Shown: positions 8,125 to 20,204 of the stretch, in pieces | Layout of the letters: every line of letters starts with the position of its first letter | Numbering within the stretch: the first letter of the stretch is position 1 | From: Salvator merianae | Lineage: Eukaryota; Chordata; Lepidosauria; Squamata; Teiidae | Assembly (NCBI GenBank): GCA_003586115.2 | Contig: QVOM02000113.1 | Location: 526,408-590,407 of the forward strand | Direction of reading: 5' to 3' | Length of the DNA: 64,000 nucleotides | Made by a program: the position numbers and the translations under genes | Notes under the pieces: generated by a model | What the model was told of the DNA's origin: nothing | What the model saw: the letters and a program-made list of their open reading frames with translations, nothing else | Database searches by the model: none

Positions 8125-9057
8125 TAGGGATGTGCATGAATCTTTGTGACGTTCGAATTTCATGCAAAAATGGAGTTTTCTCCATTTTCGCACGGAATGC
8201 GAACGGAAAACGGGAGAGAGAATGCAAATGGCGAAGGTCCTGGCGACTTTCGCTGCAGTTCTGGACCTTCACCATTTGCCGAAAACTCCCGTTTTCTGCT
8301 GCTACAAATCCGCGGCATCGCAGCTTAGGCGCTTCGCTGCTGAAATAGACTGCAGAGGTTGCAGAGAGGAGTACATAAGCAATGACGAAGATTGTATTTT
8401 CTCATGAGGATGAGAACTGATGGCTATTAATAACATTGATTGAAGTGTGTAGTTGTGTTTTTTGGAAACGGAGGGGCAAGAGGTGGTAGAACTGTCAGAT
8501 CAGCCTGTTTTCGCTGCTGCTTGAATCACATAAGGGATACTTCGCGTGCCGCTGAGCTCTCACTTTCACTCCTTGTAAGGAGGAGGCTTACGAGGAGTGA
8601 AAGTGAGAGCTCAGAGGCATGCAAAGTAGCCCTTACGTGGTTCAAGCAGGAAAGTGAGCTCTCACTTTCACTCCTCGTAAGCCTCCTCCTTATGAGGAGT
8701 GAAAGTGAGAGCTCAGCAGCACGCGAAGTAGCCCTTATGTGATTCAAGCAGCAGCGAAAACAGGCTGATCTGACAGCTCTGACAGTTCTACCACCTCTTG
8801 CCCCTCCATTTCCAAAAAACACAACTACACACTTCAAACAATGTTATTAATAGCCATCAGTTCTCATCCTCATGCGAAAATACCATCTTCATCATACACA
8901 CACCTCTCTGGAACCTCCCCCTGTTTTTTGCGAAGGTTTTCGCAGCGAAAACGAAAGGCACCCTTTTCGCGCCTAGGGTTTTCGCTCGAAATTGAAGCTC
9001 CGTTGCTTTGCAGGATTGTGAAGCGAACAGGGCAAAATGCTTTCGTGCACATCCCTA
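8125..9057. mobile_element. hAT-like non-autonomous element (933 bp) with perfect 8-bp TSD
   Basis: Starts 'tagggatgtgcatgaa' and ends 'ttcgtgcacatcccta': 16-bp terminal inverted repeats with one mismatch. 'gtacacag' flanks both sides exactly. The left ~450 bp and right ~140 bp match the ends of the 4.4 kb element. The middle is a large inverted repeat built from the left half. It encodes no protein; the two frames at 8440-8742 (+) and 8526-8837 (-) start with the same peptide because they lie in opposite arms of the palindrome. It is a deletion-plus-inverted-duplication derivative moved by a transposase supplied from elsewhere. Confidence 0.85.
8382..8894. repeat. Large nested inverted repeat
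   Basis: Left arm about 8382-8611 and right arm about 8656-8894, separated by a ~44-base spacer. The arms match from 'atgacgaagatt' inward with only scattered mismatches and one ~10-base insertion in the right arm. Each arm's inner ~59 bp is itself a hairpin: 'gagctctcactttcactcc' pairs with 'ggagtgaaagtgagagctc'. The spacer resembles part of the right arm (8706-8750). The single strand could fold into a long hairpin with side hairpins. Confidence 0.9.
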
Positions 9058-9065
9058 GTACACAG
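9058..9065. other. Right 8-bp target-site duplication
   Basis: 'gtacacag', exact partner of 8117-8124. Confidence 0.85.
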
Positions 9066-9154
9066 CCAAGAACGTCAAACTCTTGCTCTGCAGGTCTTAA
9101 GTGGAAACCTGAAAAGGAAAGTCTTATTTACTGAACCAATGCTTATCAGGAGAG

Positions 9155-9380
9155 ATAAGAACATAAGAAACACCCTGTTGGATTAGGCCACAATCCATCT
9201 AGCCCAGCATCCCATCTCACACTGTGGCTACCATTTGCTTCTAGTTATTCTCAAGCAGAAGATAAGGGTAAAACCCTTACCTTCTCTCAACTCGCTGCAA
9301 ATGGCCTTTAGAGACATATTATCTGTCTCTCCAAACTGGAGACAGTACCTAGGAATCTGTTCTAGGTACTGTTGTGCATC
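9155..9380 (-). mobile_element. CR1 lineage-2 LINE, 3' end fragment
   Basis: On the plus strand it reads 'aagaacataagaaacaccct...tctagcccagcatcc...', the reverse complement of the LINE tail. It matches the left ends of the copies at 25.78 kb and 42.33 kb in blocks such as 'attctcaagcagaagat', 'gcaaatggcctttagaga' and 'tctgttctag'. Only 3'-untranslated sequence is left, so the copy is strongly 5'-truncated. Confidence 0.65.
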
Positions 9381-12300
9381 CAGCAACTCAAAGAAAATAA
9401 TTTCGATACTATTCTGACTTTTTATACCATCAATAACTCATTATAGGGCATGACTTATGGTACATTCAGACTGTCCTAAAGGTGCCATGCAGATCTTGCC
9501 AAAGTTTAATTTCTTGGGAGTACTGTTCATTTTTTTGGTGGGGGGAAAGCACAGATGACACATTTGCTGTCTGATTGTTGCCAAGTTTGGTTTGACAAAA
9601 GCTGGGTTCACACATAGCAAAATGAATTTAATAATAATAATAGTTATACAAAGTCCTTAGGCATGTAGTGTGTGGCCTTTGTGTTTTCATCCTATCTCTA
9701 ATTCACATCTTCCAGTCCAGAACTGGAGATATTTCTCACATGGAGTATCTCTCACTAGTCCTTTCAGTACACAGATTTTTGAACTGTAATTATTAGCACA
9801 TAAATCTTTTTTTGCTCCTGCTTGTGTTCTTGACTTCTTTGAGGGGTGAAGGTGGGAAGATATGGATGGAAGTGACGGGGTGATATGTGTGAAATGCATG
9901 ACAAATCCAATCATACCTTGCCTCATATCTTATGGCATTTCTGAATTAAAAGATAACTCCAATGATATATGACTGGGGGGTTACAATGACAAACAACAGA
10001 AAGACACTTTCGCCTAAATCTTTGGAAAATCAAAGTAAAGAGAATGTTTTGCACTCCAAAAGGTGGAACTTGCCTGTGGGAAAGTCATTGCAGCAATTTC
10101 CAGATAAAAATCAATGTTACTGGGGGGAGACAAGGTAGGAACTATGAGAATGATAATGAACTTTGTTACCCAATTAGGCAGGGAATATCTAAATGCTTCA
10201 AAGCCCGATTTATGTATAGATGGCATGAAAGCTTATCTGTCATCTGTCTTTGAGGGAGGAGGGAACAAATGCTTTCTTTACTATTCTGACATCTGTTTTT
10301 GTTCCTCTTCTTTGAGAGTTCTGACAACTTCTGGGGATGACCTCTCCATTAGTGAACTGGCAAGTGGAACTTTGAGAGCAATGTCTAAAGAAATCATTTA
10401 ATGTAGGTGTAATTCAGTCGGACTTTATTATTTACAGTTCTTATTTATAGTGGAAATATCCAATATGCCTATATAGTATAATGAGATGCACAGTCCTTTG
10501 TGCCTTTCCATTACAGACTTGCTTATTTTCAGTAATACTGGAAGGGGAAAAAAAAGCTTTTAATCAGCTATAAGTTTAATAATATAGTATCAAGGGAACA
10601 TACATTTCTTCTGGCTGTGTCAGTGTAACACTTCAACAAATACAAGCAGCTATTGCTTCACTTCTCCATTTCTATAATATCTTTTCTAGGAATGAATCCA
10701 AATTTGATGGAAGTTAACGTTTGTTTCAAATTTTCAATGTTCAGAAGTTCAGACTTTAAGGGGCCTGAACAGTCATGAATTTGCACTGCAGATTGGGCAG
10801 GTTGGCAAGGAACGGGAGGTTTTTACTGGAAATTCACTTTTGATCATTTCAAGACACATTTTGCGCTTTGCTCCTTACTCTATTACTCCCATTCCTTTCA
10901 GTATTGTAAGTCAGCACTATGTTTCCTAGTCTGTATCCACATGGCCAAAAATCCTCTGGGACTCATGGTATGCATAAATATTTCTACTACCTTTTAGGTC
11001 CAAAGAATCTCAAAGGACCAAGAGGAGTGGTCTGAGTTAAACATCTCAGGCAACCCTAGATTTGACCTTAGGTACCATCAGTCTACAGTGATCAGTGGGA
11101 TTAATCTAAGGCCAGGAGCACAGCTGCTGACACTTCATTCCCAAGCAACAATTCCAATTGAATATATCTGCTGATACAGGCAGTACTCCACTGCTGCAGC
11201 ATTCTCCTGTCCCTGTGGTGATTGTTTCAAGTCAGAGTCCGTATCCTGTCCTGGCTTGGATGAAGTTGTACTGCTACAAACCCTGGATGCTGCACACTGA
11301 AAAACCTGTTTCTCTTCCATGTGGATACTGCATGTCCATGAAGTGGCATTGCATATTTGAGGCTGTTCTTCACAAAGGTTGTGCTCTTAAGATGTCTAGA
11401 ATTTTTTTCCAGATATGCTATTGCATGAGTGCATATGCTTTATGAACTCAGGTGTCTTTTTTCATAAGTTGTTCAGTTATTTATCTTTGTAAAAAGTAAA
11501 TAAAAAATAAGTAGCACCAATCAATTTGAGTATTTGGCTGTTTTAATGTCTCAGTCCCTAACTACACACAAGGCATACCTCTCACTTTATAATCGATACC
11601 ACTTGCACTCTGCATCTTAAAGAAGCACACAGCAGGAGATAAAGCACAGTGCACTGGTGATCTGGACACACCCAAAAGATGTAGCTTGTCCAAACACACA
11701 GGAAGTAGCTCCCTTGTAAGTGCCTCCCCACTAATGTAATGGTTGGGTCCTCACAAGTTGTAAATTTTCCTCTATTCTTACCATTTTCACTTGTGCTTCA
11801 GTGCAAAGACAAAAATGTTGTGGTTTTTCAATTCAGCATAAAGGCAGAATTGTCTGTTGCAGTTTTGTGCTCCAGGACAAACCCAGGAAAAAAACAAAAA
11901 AAGGAAAACATGTAGGCAGGCTTCCTGTGGTGTGGAAAGGAGAAGGACTTCCATTCTCTGATTGATTACTTCAATTAAGAAAGTTATGCTGAAAAGAGAA
12001 GTGCACCGGGCTACATTGGAATGGGGGAAAACTTTCCCAGGCACTACCTCTGTGGGACCTTCACGCTATAAAAAAATGGACATTTAACTAGTGTGGAGCC
12101 ATGTAAAAAAGAACGCAAACTAGAACAACTCATAAGCAATAAAAGGTATTTCAATAAAAATAGCAATTTTTTACTAAAAAAAAAAGAAAGAAAAATGGTA
12201 GCAGAGCAAAAGCGAAAGCAAGAAAATGTGGTACTTTGAGAAACAGCTGATTGTCAGACTACCAAAACACCAGAAATTGGCACAGTTACATATATTTCCT

Positions 12301-13740
12301 TACAGAGGGCACTGAGCTAACCTCATAGCACAAGGCACAAATATAAAAGCTCTAGCTGCTGTACAGCAAACAGTTTTTTTTATGAATGGGAAATCAGCCA
12401 TTGTACAGTTTTGACAGGGATCCCTAACTGGTGTGCAGTACGGAGCTTGAAGGGTAAATCTTAAATCTAATAGCTATTAGGAAACCCTAAACTAAGGAGG
12501 ATCACACAGATTGTCTCACCCTCCAGTGTGTTGTAGCATTGGTTCCAAGATCTCACCCTGCAAAGATAATACAGTTCCAGAAAAGTTTAAACAGGGAAGT
12601 GAAGGACAGAGATTGTAGAGCTCAGCAAGAGCACAAATCAGCAAACAAGAAGTTATTGAAGTCCCAAAGTAAGAGTTAGATGAAGTTGCTTCAGACTGAA
12701 GCAACAATCCTTTCAGGCAATTGGGAAAGCAGTAGGTTTATATGAGGTTACTGGTAGATCAGCTCAGATATACCAAGGAATACACTTTGGGAAGCCAAGG
12801 ACCAGAATTCAGCTCTTATTATAGGATGCAGGGTGGATTCCAAAAGAATTGAGTACCTTAAGTTTAGCTCTCAAGATGCATAATGGATGCCAACACAAGC
12901 CTAAGACATAGCAATGGATTGAGCAAAAGCCAAGGACATAGCAGGGGACCCAGGAAGAGCCAGAGATAACTGAGTGGCCAAAGGACTTGTTGTTATATCC
13001 TAAAACACATCCTGGGGATAGGCAGAAAACTGGACTGTTCAAGTGGGAAAAGGGGTAAACAAGAAAACTGGACAACAATAAGGCATTCCAAGCTATTTAA
13101 ACAAGGATTACTTCAACCAGACATTTCATCTGGGAACCCACATTATTATGACCAATATTGCAGCTCCTCTTGCCCAAGGCATGAATGCTAACATGTTAAG
13201 TGTCATCTTCCTATAACAGATTGAAAGGATTAAGTCTTTTGTGGCACAACACACAAAAACATGTTTTAATAAAAGGGGCTTTAGACAGAAGGAAAAAAAA
13301 ACCCAACAGGTGTTGTCAAAGATTTTGAATCAGCAGGCTTTCGGAGAATAGTACATCATGAAGTAGAGGGGAACCTCATGTTTCTGTTAGCTAAAATGGA
13401 ACCCAAACCAGGACTGCCAGAAATCAGCCAAACTATTTATCTTATTTATCCTAGCCATAGGAAAAGCTGAAAAAAATCCAAATATGACTAATGTTTGCAA
13501 CCCTGATTCACACCTTAGTGCAAGTTCCATTGCTATTTTTTTTTCTTAGCACTGTTCAGTCCAGATCCTTGTATTCTTGTTTTATGTGTCCAACTGGAAC
13601 AAAAGAAAGAAAATATTACATAATGGACCTTCCCTCTTTATGTCTATGGGACAGCTAGTTAACATTTTCTTAAGCTGGGCCTGCACTTACCCAGTGAAGT
13701 GGCTTCTTTGTGGCACATTGGGGAAGTGCTGCATTTGTTC
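9381..13740. other. Unassigned AT-rich DNA
   Basis: More than 4 kb without a recognisable gene. Small items: (TAA)n at about 9630-9645 and A-rich stretches near 12176 and 13290. A 95-codon frame at 10114-10401 (+) is not matched to any domain I know and has no clear splice or start support. Confidence 0.5.
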
Positions 13741-13745
13741 ACTGG

Positions 13746-14058
13746 AAAAGAAGAAGAAGAAGAATTTGTTTTTTATACCCCGCTTTTCTCGGCCGATGCT
13801 GACTCAAAGTGGCTTACAAGGTTATTTTTCGCCCGAAAGCTTACATCTATCTATCTATCTTCCGCATCACACAATGTGATGCTCCCTATTTATCTACTTG
13901 CAATTACTTGCTTTTGAACAGCTAGGTTGACTGGAGCTAGAGGCCAGCTAGAGGCCAGTAGAGGGTGCTGAACCCCTCTACACGGCAGACAAGGGCCTCA
14001 AACTCTGATCCTCCTATTGAAAGATCAGTGCCTTAGCCTTCTGTGCCACCGTGCCTCC
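13746..14058 (-). mobile_element. tRNA-derived SINE with (TTC)n tail
   Basis: On the minus strand the element begins 'ggaggcacggtggcacagaagg' region with an A-box-like 'gtggcacagaagg' (about 14037-14049). A B-box-like 'gagtttgaggccc' follows about 45 bases later (about 13992-14004). It then has a body and a 3' part 'agccactttgagtcagc' and 'agcggggtataaa', and ends in a TTC repeat (plus strand GAA at 13749-13764). Split polymerase III promoter boxes, a LINE-like 3' end and a short microsatellite tail define a tRNA-type SINE. Expansion of an internal (ATCT)n at about 13847 has lengthened this copy. Confidence 0.7.
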
Positions 14059-16150
14059 AAATACAAAAGATATCTCTGTTCAGGGTGCAAAATAGTACCC
14101 TACAAAAATGGGGCCTCTGATGGGGCAATGTGATCACTACAGGCACCTGCTGCTCCTGCACATGGAGATGTGGTGGTGGAGTCATAGGTACCTCCATTGT
14201 TAAGTGGAAATATAACTTTAGTCTCTCCATATACTATCTGAACCCTGCAGAGCTCTCTAGGAAGAATCCATGATTCATAATTATATCTTTTTACTCCTTT
14301 AACATCTTTCTGACAGATCCCTTATTCAAGTACGTGTCTTAACATGCACAGACATCTCTATTAATTCAGTGGCACACCACTGAAGACTTTTACAGTGAAG
14401 GAAGGATGCTGCCAGCAGCTCACAGATATGTCTTTCGTTATTCTGAACTGAGTTTTCATCCACAACAGATCAAAATGTCATTCGGGCAAATTACAGGGAG
14501 AAATCCAATTTCTCCTGGACACTCTGGTTCTGCTGCCAGAAGTTCTGCTTTCAAGATGCGGAGAAATGCAACTAAAGCTCCACACATAAAAAAGGGGTAA
14601 TGGGGGGTCAAAAATTCATGCCTTACATAAGAACTAGGTACAAATTATGTACAAATTTACAGAATACACACACACATGTGCATATGTGCGCTCATGCAAG
14701 TCAGCACAAATGAGAAATAGAACCAGCGATGAATGTCAGCACTATATAAACATCCAATTAAAAATTATTCTGTCCATCAATTGCAGACCTACAAATAGCA
14801 TGACACACACATGAAAATCAGCTGAAAAGGGCTTCTTGCTGCTTTTTGCTAACTTCTGACTTTCATAACTGGAAGAGAGGTATTCTGTAGTTCCATTAGG
14901 ATGGAGAACAAGGTGGACTAATTTGAACCTATTTGTCTACCTCAACAATGTGCATATAATGGGATCTTTGAATAACTGAAAAGATGTGAATCTTTCTGTT
15001 TTGGCTGATAAGAAAAAAAAATACTGTGCTTGGTGTCAAAAGAGGGTAATACAAATGACTGTACAGACCCAAACATTGTATGAAAACTGCTTTTGTTGTA
15101 GATCAATGCACATTATAGAAGTAACGTCAAAGGTAGTTTATTTTCATAGCAGGCAGCTGGGACTTATTTGAAATTGATATAGATTTTTCTTCCAACTTCA
15201 CACCCCAGAGGCTGTATGATGGAAACAAGAGGAGTGAGTATGTTGAGCATTACATTGGCTTCAAAGCCTTTCACTAAAAAGAGTTCTGTAGCAATCATCC
15301 AACTCAGCTGTCATGAATTGAGAAGATGGTGAAGAGTATGTAATATTTTAAAACAGGTAAAAATGCCATCTCAGAGGCACAGGGGTTACTGTATCCATCC
15401 TTCCATGAATAAGATAATACATCTCCAGTCCTCAGAGGGTCCATATATAACTTTGGTTACTGAGATAGATATATTCACCCACACAATCATCATTATTGCT
15501 CAACTTACATCCATGTGTGCTATACAAAACTCAGGAAGTCCAACTGCTATCTCCTATTTAGAAAGAGACAAGTGTGAATGTATTTCAGAAGCTATAAATC
15601 ATTCAGTTAAACTCTAGTTAAAAATCCATTGCATATATGCTCCTCAGATATGTTATGGATGACAGAAGGTAGCAAGGAGCAAATCTGTTGAATGATCACA
15701 GTGTAACTCTGTAAACATATAGAATCAGGAAATGATTAAGTTATCGTCCATCCTCCTGCTTTGTGCAGGAATACAAATTAAACCATCTCCAATAGATACT
15801 GTCTGATCTACTTGAAGGCATCCAATGAGCGAGAGACCACCAGTTCTGTAGCTAATTGATTCCATTGTTGGACTGCTATTATTTTAAACTCTCCATCCAC
15901 TTCTGCAGTTCAAATGACATTATTCTTTGTAAAAATTAAGCTCATTAATATGCATTCTTTGTTCTTTTCTCTGTAATATCCTGGCTATCATATTTCAGCT
16001 CATTCTCTCAAGGCTAAACTTTGTTAATACTTCAAATCTCTTCTCATTGGATTTGGTTTCAATTGCTAATTTGTCTTCATCATCCTTAAAGTATATGCCT
16101 AAAATTATACAAAATATTCAAGATAGAGCCTGAACTCATAACGACAGAGG
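14059..16150. other. Unassigned DNA
   Basis: No gene, RNA or repeat family recognised. A small CA-rich patch lies at about 14668-14680. Confidence 0.45.
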
Positions 16151-16151
16151 G

Positions 16152-16152
<1 letters not shown>

Positions 16153-16190
<38 letters not shown>

Positions 16191-16202
16191 GAAAGAGAGA
16201 GA
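16153..16202. repeat. (CA)n followed by (GAAA)n/(GA)n
   Basis: About fifteen CA units, then 'gaaagaaagaaagagagaga'. Confidence 0.9.
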
Positions 16203-16390
16203 CTGGAATGCATATTTTGCAGTCAATTTCCTCAATGTTATGCATTTTTGTATATTATTTTTCATTAATATACTCATTTTTGTTCCCTTTCATACATAAC
16301 ATGCTTTGAAAATAGAAATGTTCCAACCTCATTCACCCAAGCAGGCTCTCCAGCTCATTCAACTCAGCACTGAACAGAACCAGGAGCTAC

Positions 16391-16413
16391 TTTTTTTTTT
16401 TTTTTTTTTTTTT
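16391..16413. repeat. Poly-T tract
   Basis: Run of about 23 T. It could be the tail of a minus-strand retroposed sequence, but the neighbouring DNA is not recognised. Confidence 0.8.
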
Positions 16414-16559
16414 GCTTTCTTTTCAGGTTAGCTAAACAAAGTCAGACTGAGTAGACTGGCCTAACATGGCCTTGGCATAGGTGATGGTAGCCTTTACATG
16501 GAAGTGGACCATCAGATACCTTTTATAACAGTGAACACCTCCACAACTTCCTCCTAATC

Positions 16560-17100
16560 ATCCTCATCACTGAGCTGAGTTCAATGCACAAATGGAGAGT
16601 AAACACATACTACCCTTCCTGCTGCAGTTGTGGCCATTGATGTTATTTTTGCTGCTACTGTGCTCAACTGCAAAGGCCCACAACTGACTGTAACAGATCA
16701 CTTTATGGACACTTTGCAACACCTTTATAGTCTTGAATGTGTCTTTATGGCTAGGTGCTACAAAAGCTTCAACAAGGATACCAGCAATGATGGCTGCAGG
16801 ATCAGCAGCTTTTTGATCTCTACATGCATGCTGAGACCAGCTCAACAAGAAGAAGGAGGAGAAGGAGGCCACAGAATCCATTGTGGCCATGAAAGGCATC
16901 CAGTACATCCTACATCCAACACACCTAGGTCTGGGTTGATCAGCTGCCTCACTGAGCTATCCTCGGCTGACTTGAGGTGGTAGGAGTACTGTTCAAGCCA
17001 GATCCCCATTACTGGGTTCACATTGAAATCCACTTCAAATAAAGAATCAGAAAATTTAAACCCCTGGAGTTCTTCAAATCGAGCTGTATTCAAACGTCTG
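16560..17100. other. Possible decayed coding relic, unidentified
   Basis: Overlapping frames of 113-117 codons occur on both strands (16567-16908 minus, 16630-16983 plus, 16842-17093 minus). Base composition is richer in GC than the flanks. None gives a motif I can name. It may be the remains of a DNA transposon gene. Confidence 0.2.
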
Positions 17101-18615
17101 TGGCATTTCCACTTTAATCCTATAATAAAATTCAGATGCTTTAATATTTCTATGCAAATTGCATTCTAGTTTGTGAATCATGTATTAAATGCATTTTCTT
17201 ATATACCTAGTATTGTGTCACTTTCTGGTGGTATCAGAAACATCTGAGTATCTATAGGGTAACATGGACATTTAGGTGTAACATTTGCAATTAGAGAAAA
17301 GTATTATAAGATAAAGTGAACTGTCCAGATTTACATTAAACAAAAATAGCATTTCTGGTGAGTTACTAAGAGACCCTTGAACAATATGGGAACAATGATA
17401 AAATAAACAAACACAAAGAACTGCATCAGTTTTAACTACACAACTTTTGCATATGTGATCTTTTTTGCATGCTCCTTTAACTTTTCCAAGGAAACTTTAG
17501 ATATAGTGATCAAGAATTTGGCTGCCATACGAACAAATAAAAATATATTTACCTTTCCAGATAATGAATTTGTATCCTTAGAAATGAAACATTTCAAATC
17601 GAATAACTATTTTATAAGCCTAATCCTGGCATTTTAAAAATGGCTTTACTTTTTTATTGATCTTCTATTATTATGATATGTCTTCAACCTTCACGGGTTA
17701 TATTCTTTCCCTGCTATATTCATAAAATAACTTCTACCTTTTGGCTGAAAAATGTGAATGTTGTAGAAAGCCATCACTTTCAGAGCTGTGATCAAATGCA
17801 TGTAGAGATATTTTAGAGGAACAAAATAAAGAATTCTGAATGTTTAGAAGCTGCAGGCAAGAGATTGCCTAGATCAAAAAACATGAAGTGTACCACAGAA
17901 TTAAGAATCTTTGCACCTTGAAGCTAAAGAATCTTGATGTTGCAAACTGGTCACCTGCATAGATAGGTGTTTCTGAATCTCCATTGACAGGTTTAATAAA
18001 ATGCCTTCGGGGACATTTTTCAGGACTAATAGAAGCATTTAGAAGTTAAACTGGCATTGTTATCAGCAGTTTTCTGCTGCTCTAACTAACAGTAAAAGGA
18101 AAAGTCTGGGAGTTATTTATGACCTTGAACTACATGTCAGCAGCTCAAACCTTGCATCTAATTACTGAAAATATACTAGTGCCAACTAACTCAGGGCATA
18201 TGATGAGTCAGGTGAGATTTAAAAACACTCTTCTTATACATGCTAGTAAATCCTCCCTACAGCAAATCTTTCTTTTATCTTTTCCAGTGCTAAAAGCATT
18301 GCATAGCAGGTCTTCATCAGAATGAATTTCCAAGTCATGTGCCTTTCAGAATTTGCTTCAATAAAATAAGGAATGTGGAGCTGGTTGAAGAGTTACAGCA
18401 CAACAGTAAGCGATTGAGTGTTCACATGTAGCAAGAGAAAGAACTCAAAAGCATTTTACAGATGGCAGTGTGTGGTGGTCTTGGTGTTCTCTTCCCATCT
18501 CTAATCTATCTTTTCAAGCCTAGAATGTTCATGATAGTCTGGAGGGGCAAGCTGGCATATGAACAATCCCATCTGCAAACTATCTGTAAGCCATCTCTAA
18601 GCTGCTTCAAAGAGC
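17101..18615. other. Unassigned AT-rich DNA
   Basis: No gene recognised. 'tatgcaaattgcat' at about 17152-17165 contains an octamer-type ATGCAAAT site within an AT-rich stretch; a single such site is weak. Confidence 0.45.
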
Positions 18616-18618
18616 TTT

Positions 18619-18662
18619 GTGTGTGTGTGTTTGTGTGTGAGTGAGTGTGTGAGTGTGTGTGT
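18619..18662. repeat. (TG)n/(GTGA)n microsatellite
   Basis: 'tgtgtgtgtgtg' units mixed with 'gagtgagtgtgtgag'. Confidence 0.9.
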
Positions 18663-18749
18663 TCCAGAAGATCTAGGCAGTCTTGAAGTTCAAGACTGAA
18701 GTAGGTTCAAGAGTGGAGTCACCATCAACCACCTTGATTCAAGAGACAC

Positions 18750-19260
18750 CTCCTGTATATGGATGGGATTAAGCAATATAGCTAGAGTGAGTGAGACATC
18801 AACTCACTGATCCACTCACGAGAATCTACAGTGAAGACATTAGGATGGCATTCCATCTGGAAAAATGTGCATCATGAAAAAAGGCAGATGATAAGAACCA
18901 AAGATGACTACATAACGGATATGCAAGACAACTACAAGTAAGCGGGATTTCCACAGTCACATGGACGGCATGATAAAGAAGCAAGGAAAACTACAACAAT
19001 CAAATACCTTCAGAGGCTAATAGAAATGTTGAAGTCCCAGCTCAATCAGAAGAACAAGATCTAAGCCATCGATACATATGCACCGCCAGCTGTCAGATAC
19101 CCAGCTGACAATAAATAGGTCAAAAGAAGACATAAAAGCTGCTGATGTTAAAACCCAGAAATTCTTCACAATTCACAAAGAATTCTATCCAAATCAAGTG
19201 TCAACAGACAGTACATAAACTAAAAAAGGGCAGGATAAGAATTAACAAGTATCAAGACCA
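18750..19260 (+). mobile_element. R4-clade-like LINE relic (C-terminal RT region)
   Basis: Conceptual fragments in shifting frames on the plus strand keep a recognisable order: YSEDIRMAFHLEKCA (about 18819-18862), ITDMQDNYK, a SHGR region, KTTTIKYLQRLIEMLKSQL (about 18985-19041), KNKI, AIDTYAP (about 19066), YPAD, DVKTQKFFTIHKEFYPNQV (about 19147-19202). This order is that of the region downstream of the RT active site in R4-type LINEs found in lizards and fish. Several stops and frame changes show that it is dead. The right end abuts the L2-like element. Confidence 0.55.
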
Positions 19261-19329
19261 CTGTCCTAAAGAGGAAAAAAAAAATCCATGAATACATGAG
19301 TAAAATGTCTCCTATGTGTGAATTGCTAA

Positions 19330-20204
19330 GAGAATGCTTCAGACAATTGTAGGCAAAGGTCTGAGAGACAGAATAGGGATGCTGAAGGTATACCACCCAC
19401 CCCATTGCCCTATAGCCTCCCCATCTGAGTTTGCTGAGATAATGTCAGATGTGGTGTTGGGTGTCCTTGCCTCAGTGGTGTTGGGGGATTTCAACAACCA
19501 TGCTGAGGGCCTCCATGACAAACATGAGGCTGTCTCAATATGTTACTGGGCCAATACATAGAGCAGGGCATACTCTGGTCTTTTGCCACAGAGTGAATTG
19601 GTGAGAATCCATTGATAGAAGGACTGGTGATAAGTCCATTGGCATGGATGGATCACTCATTGATAAGATTTGGACTTGCAGTGGCAGCTCCTTTCAGCAG
19701 GAGTTGGGGACCCACTGAGACAGTCCACACTCAGGCACTTATGGAATCCAAAGGATTCCTGAATGTTCCGGGAGATAATCCAATTGACATGGATGGTGCT
19801 CCTGCTGAGGCTCTGATCTTGCTGTGGAATCTGAAGATGAGCAGAGTCATCAACTCAGTTGCACACAAGCAGCCTCAATGTAGTTGTGGAACCAAGAAAG
19901 CACCCTGGCTTTCCATGGAACTATGGGTGATGAAGCAAGAGGGTCAATGGCTAGAGTGCAAATGGTGTAAATCCCACTGTGAGTCTGACTTAACATGAGT
20001 TAGAACATACTATAATGTCATGTAGTGGTGGCAGCAGCAAAAAGGAGCTATTTCTCTGGCACCATTTGTGTTCTTGAATAGCCATCCAGAAGAGCTTTTT
20101 CAAGTTGTGGATGGCCTTTTAAGATCTAGCCCAAAGAGGCAATAGCAGTTGCCACCTGGCATGCCCTGTGACAAGCTTGCAGGGCACTTTGAGAGAAAAG
20201 TCAC
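19330..20204 (+). mobile_element. L2-like LINE, endonuclease part (5' of CR1 insertion)
   Basis: The plus-strand frame at 19334-19561 carries MLKVYHPPHCP and VVLGDFNNHAEG, the GDFN motif of the apurinic-type endonuclease domain. The following frame (19612-19998) has LVISPLAWMDHSLIRFGLAV, with the D-H pair of the endonuclease C-terminal motif. Linker sequence follows: KKAPWLSMELWVMKQEGQWLECKW and, to 20200, GHFERK. Conserved order shows that this is the N-terminal half of one LINE ORF2. A stop separates the frames. It continues after the CR1 fragment at 20655. Confidence 0.65.

Noticed and set aside
8440..8837. Two frames on opposite strands that begin with the same peptide
   Set aside because: They are the two arms of the inverted repeat read from each strand, not a duplicated gene.
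10114..10401. 95-codon frame, possible short gene
   Set aside because: No recognised domain, no splice or promoter support, and a length expected by chance over 64 kb.
13985..14050. Possible tRNA gene from A- and B-box-like motifs
   Set aside because: The boxes belong to a SINE with a LINE-like 3' end and a TTC tail. No cloverleaf with paired acceptor stem was evident.
16560..17100. Harbinger-type transposase gene
   Set aside because: I looked for the family's DDE-containing blocks on both strands and could not place any; kept only as an unidentified relic.
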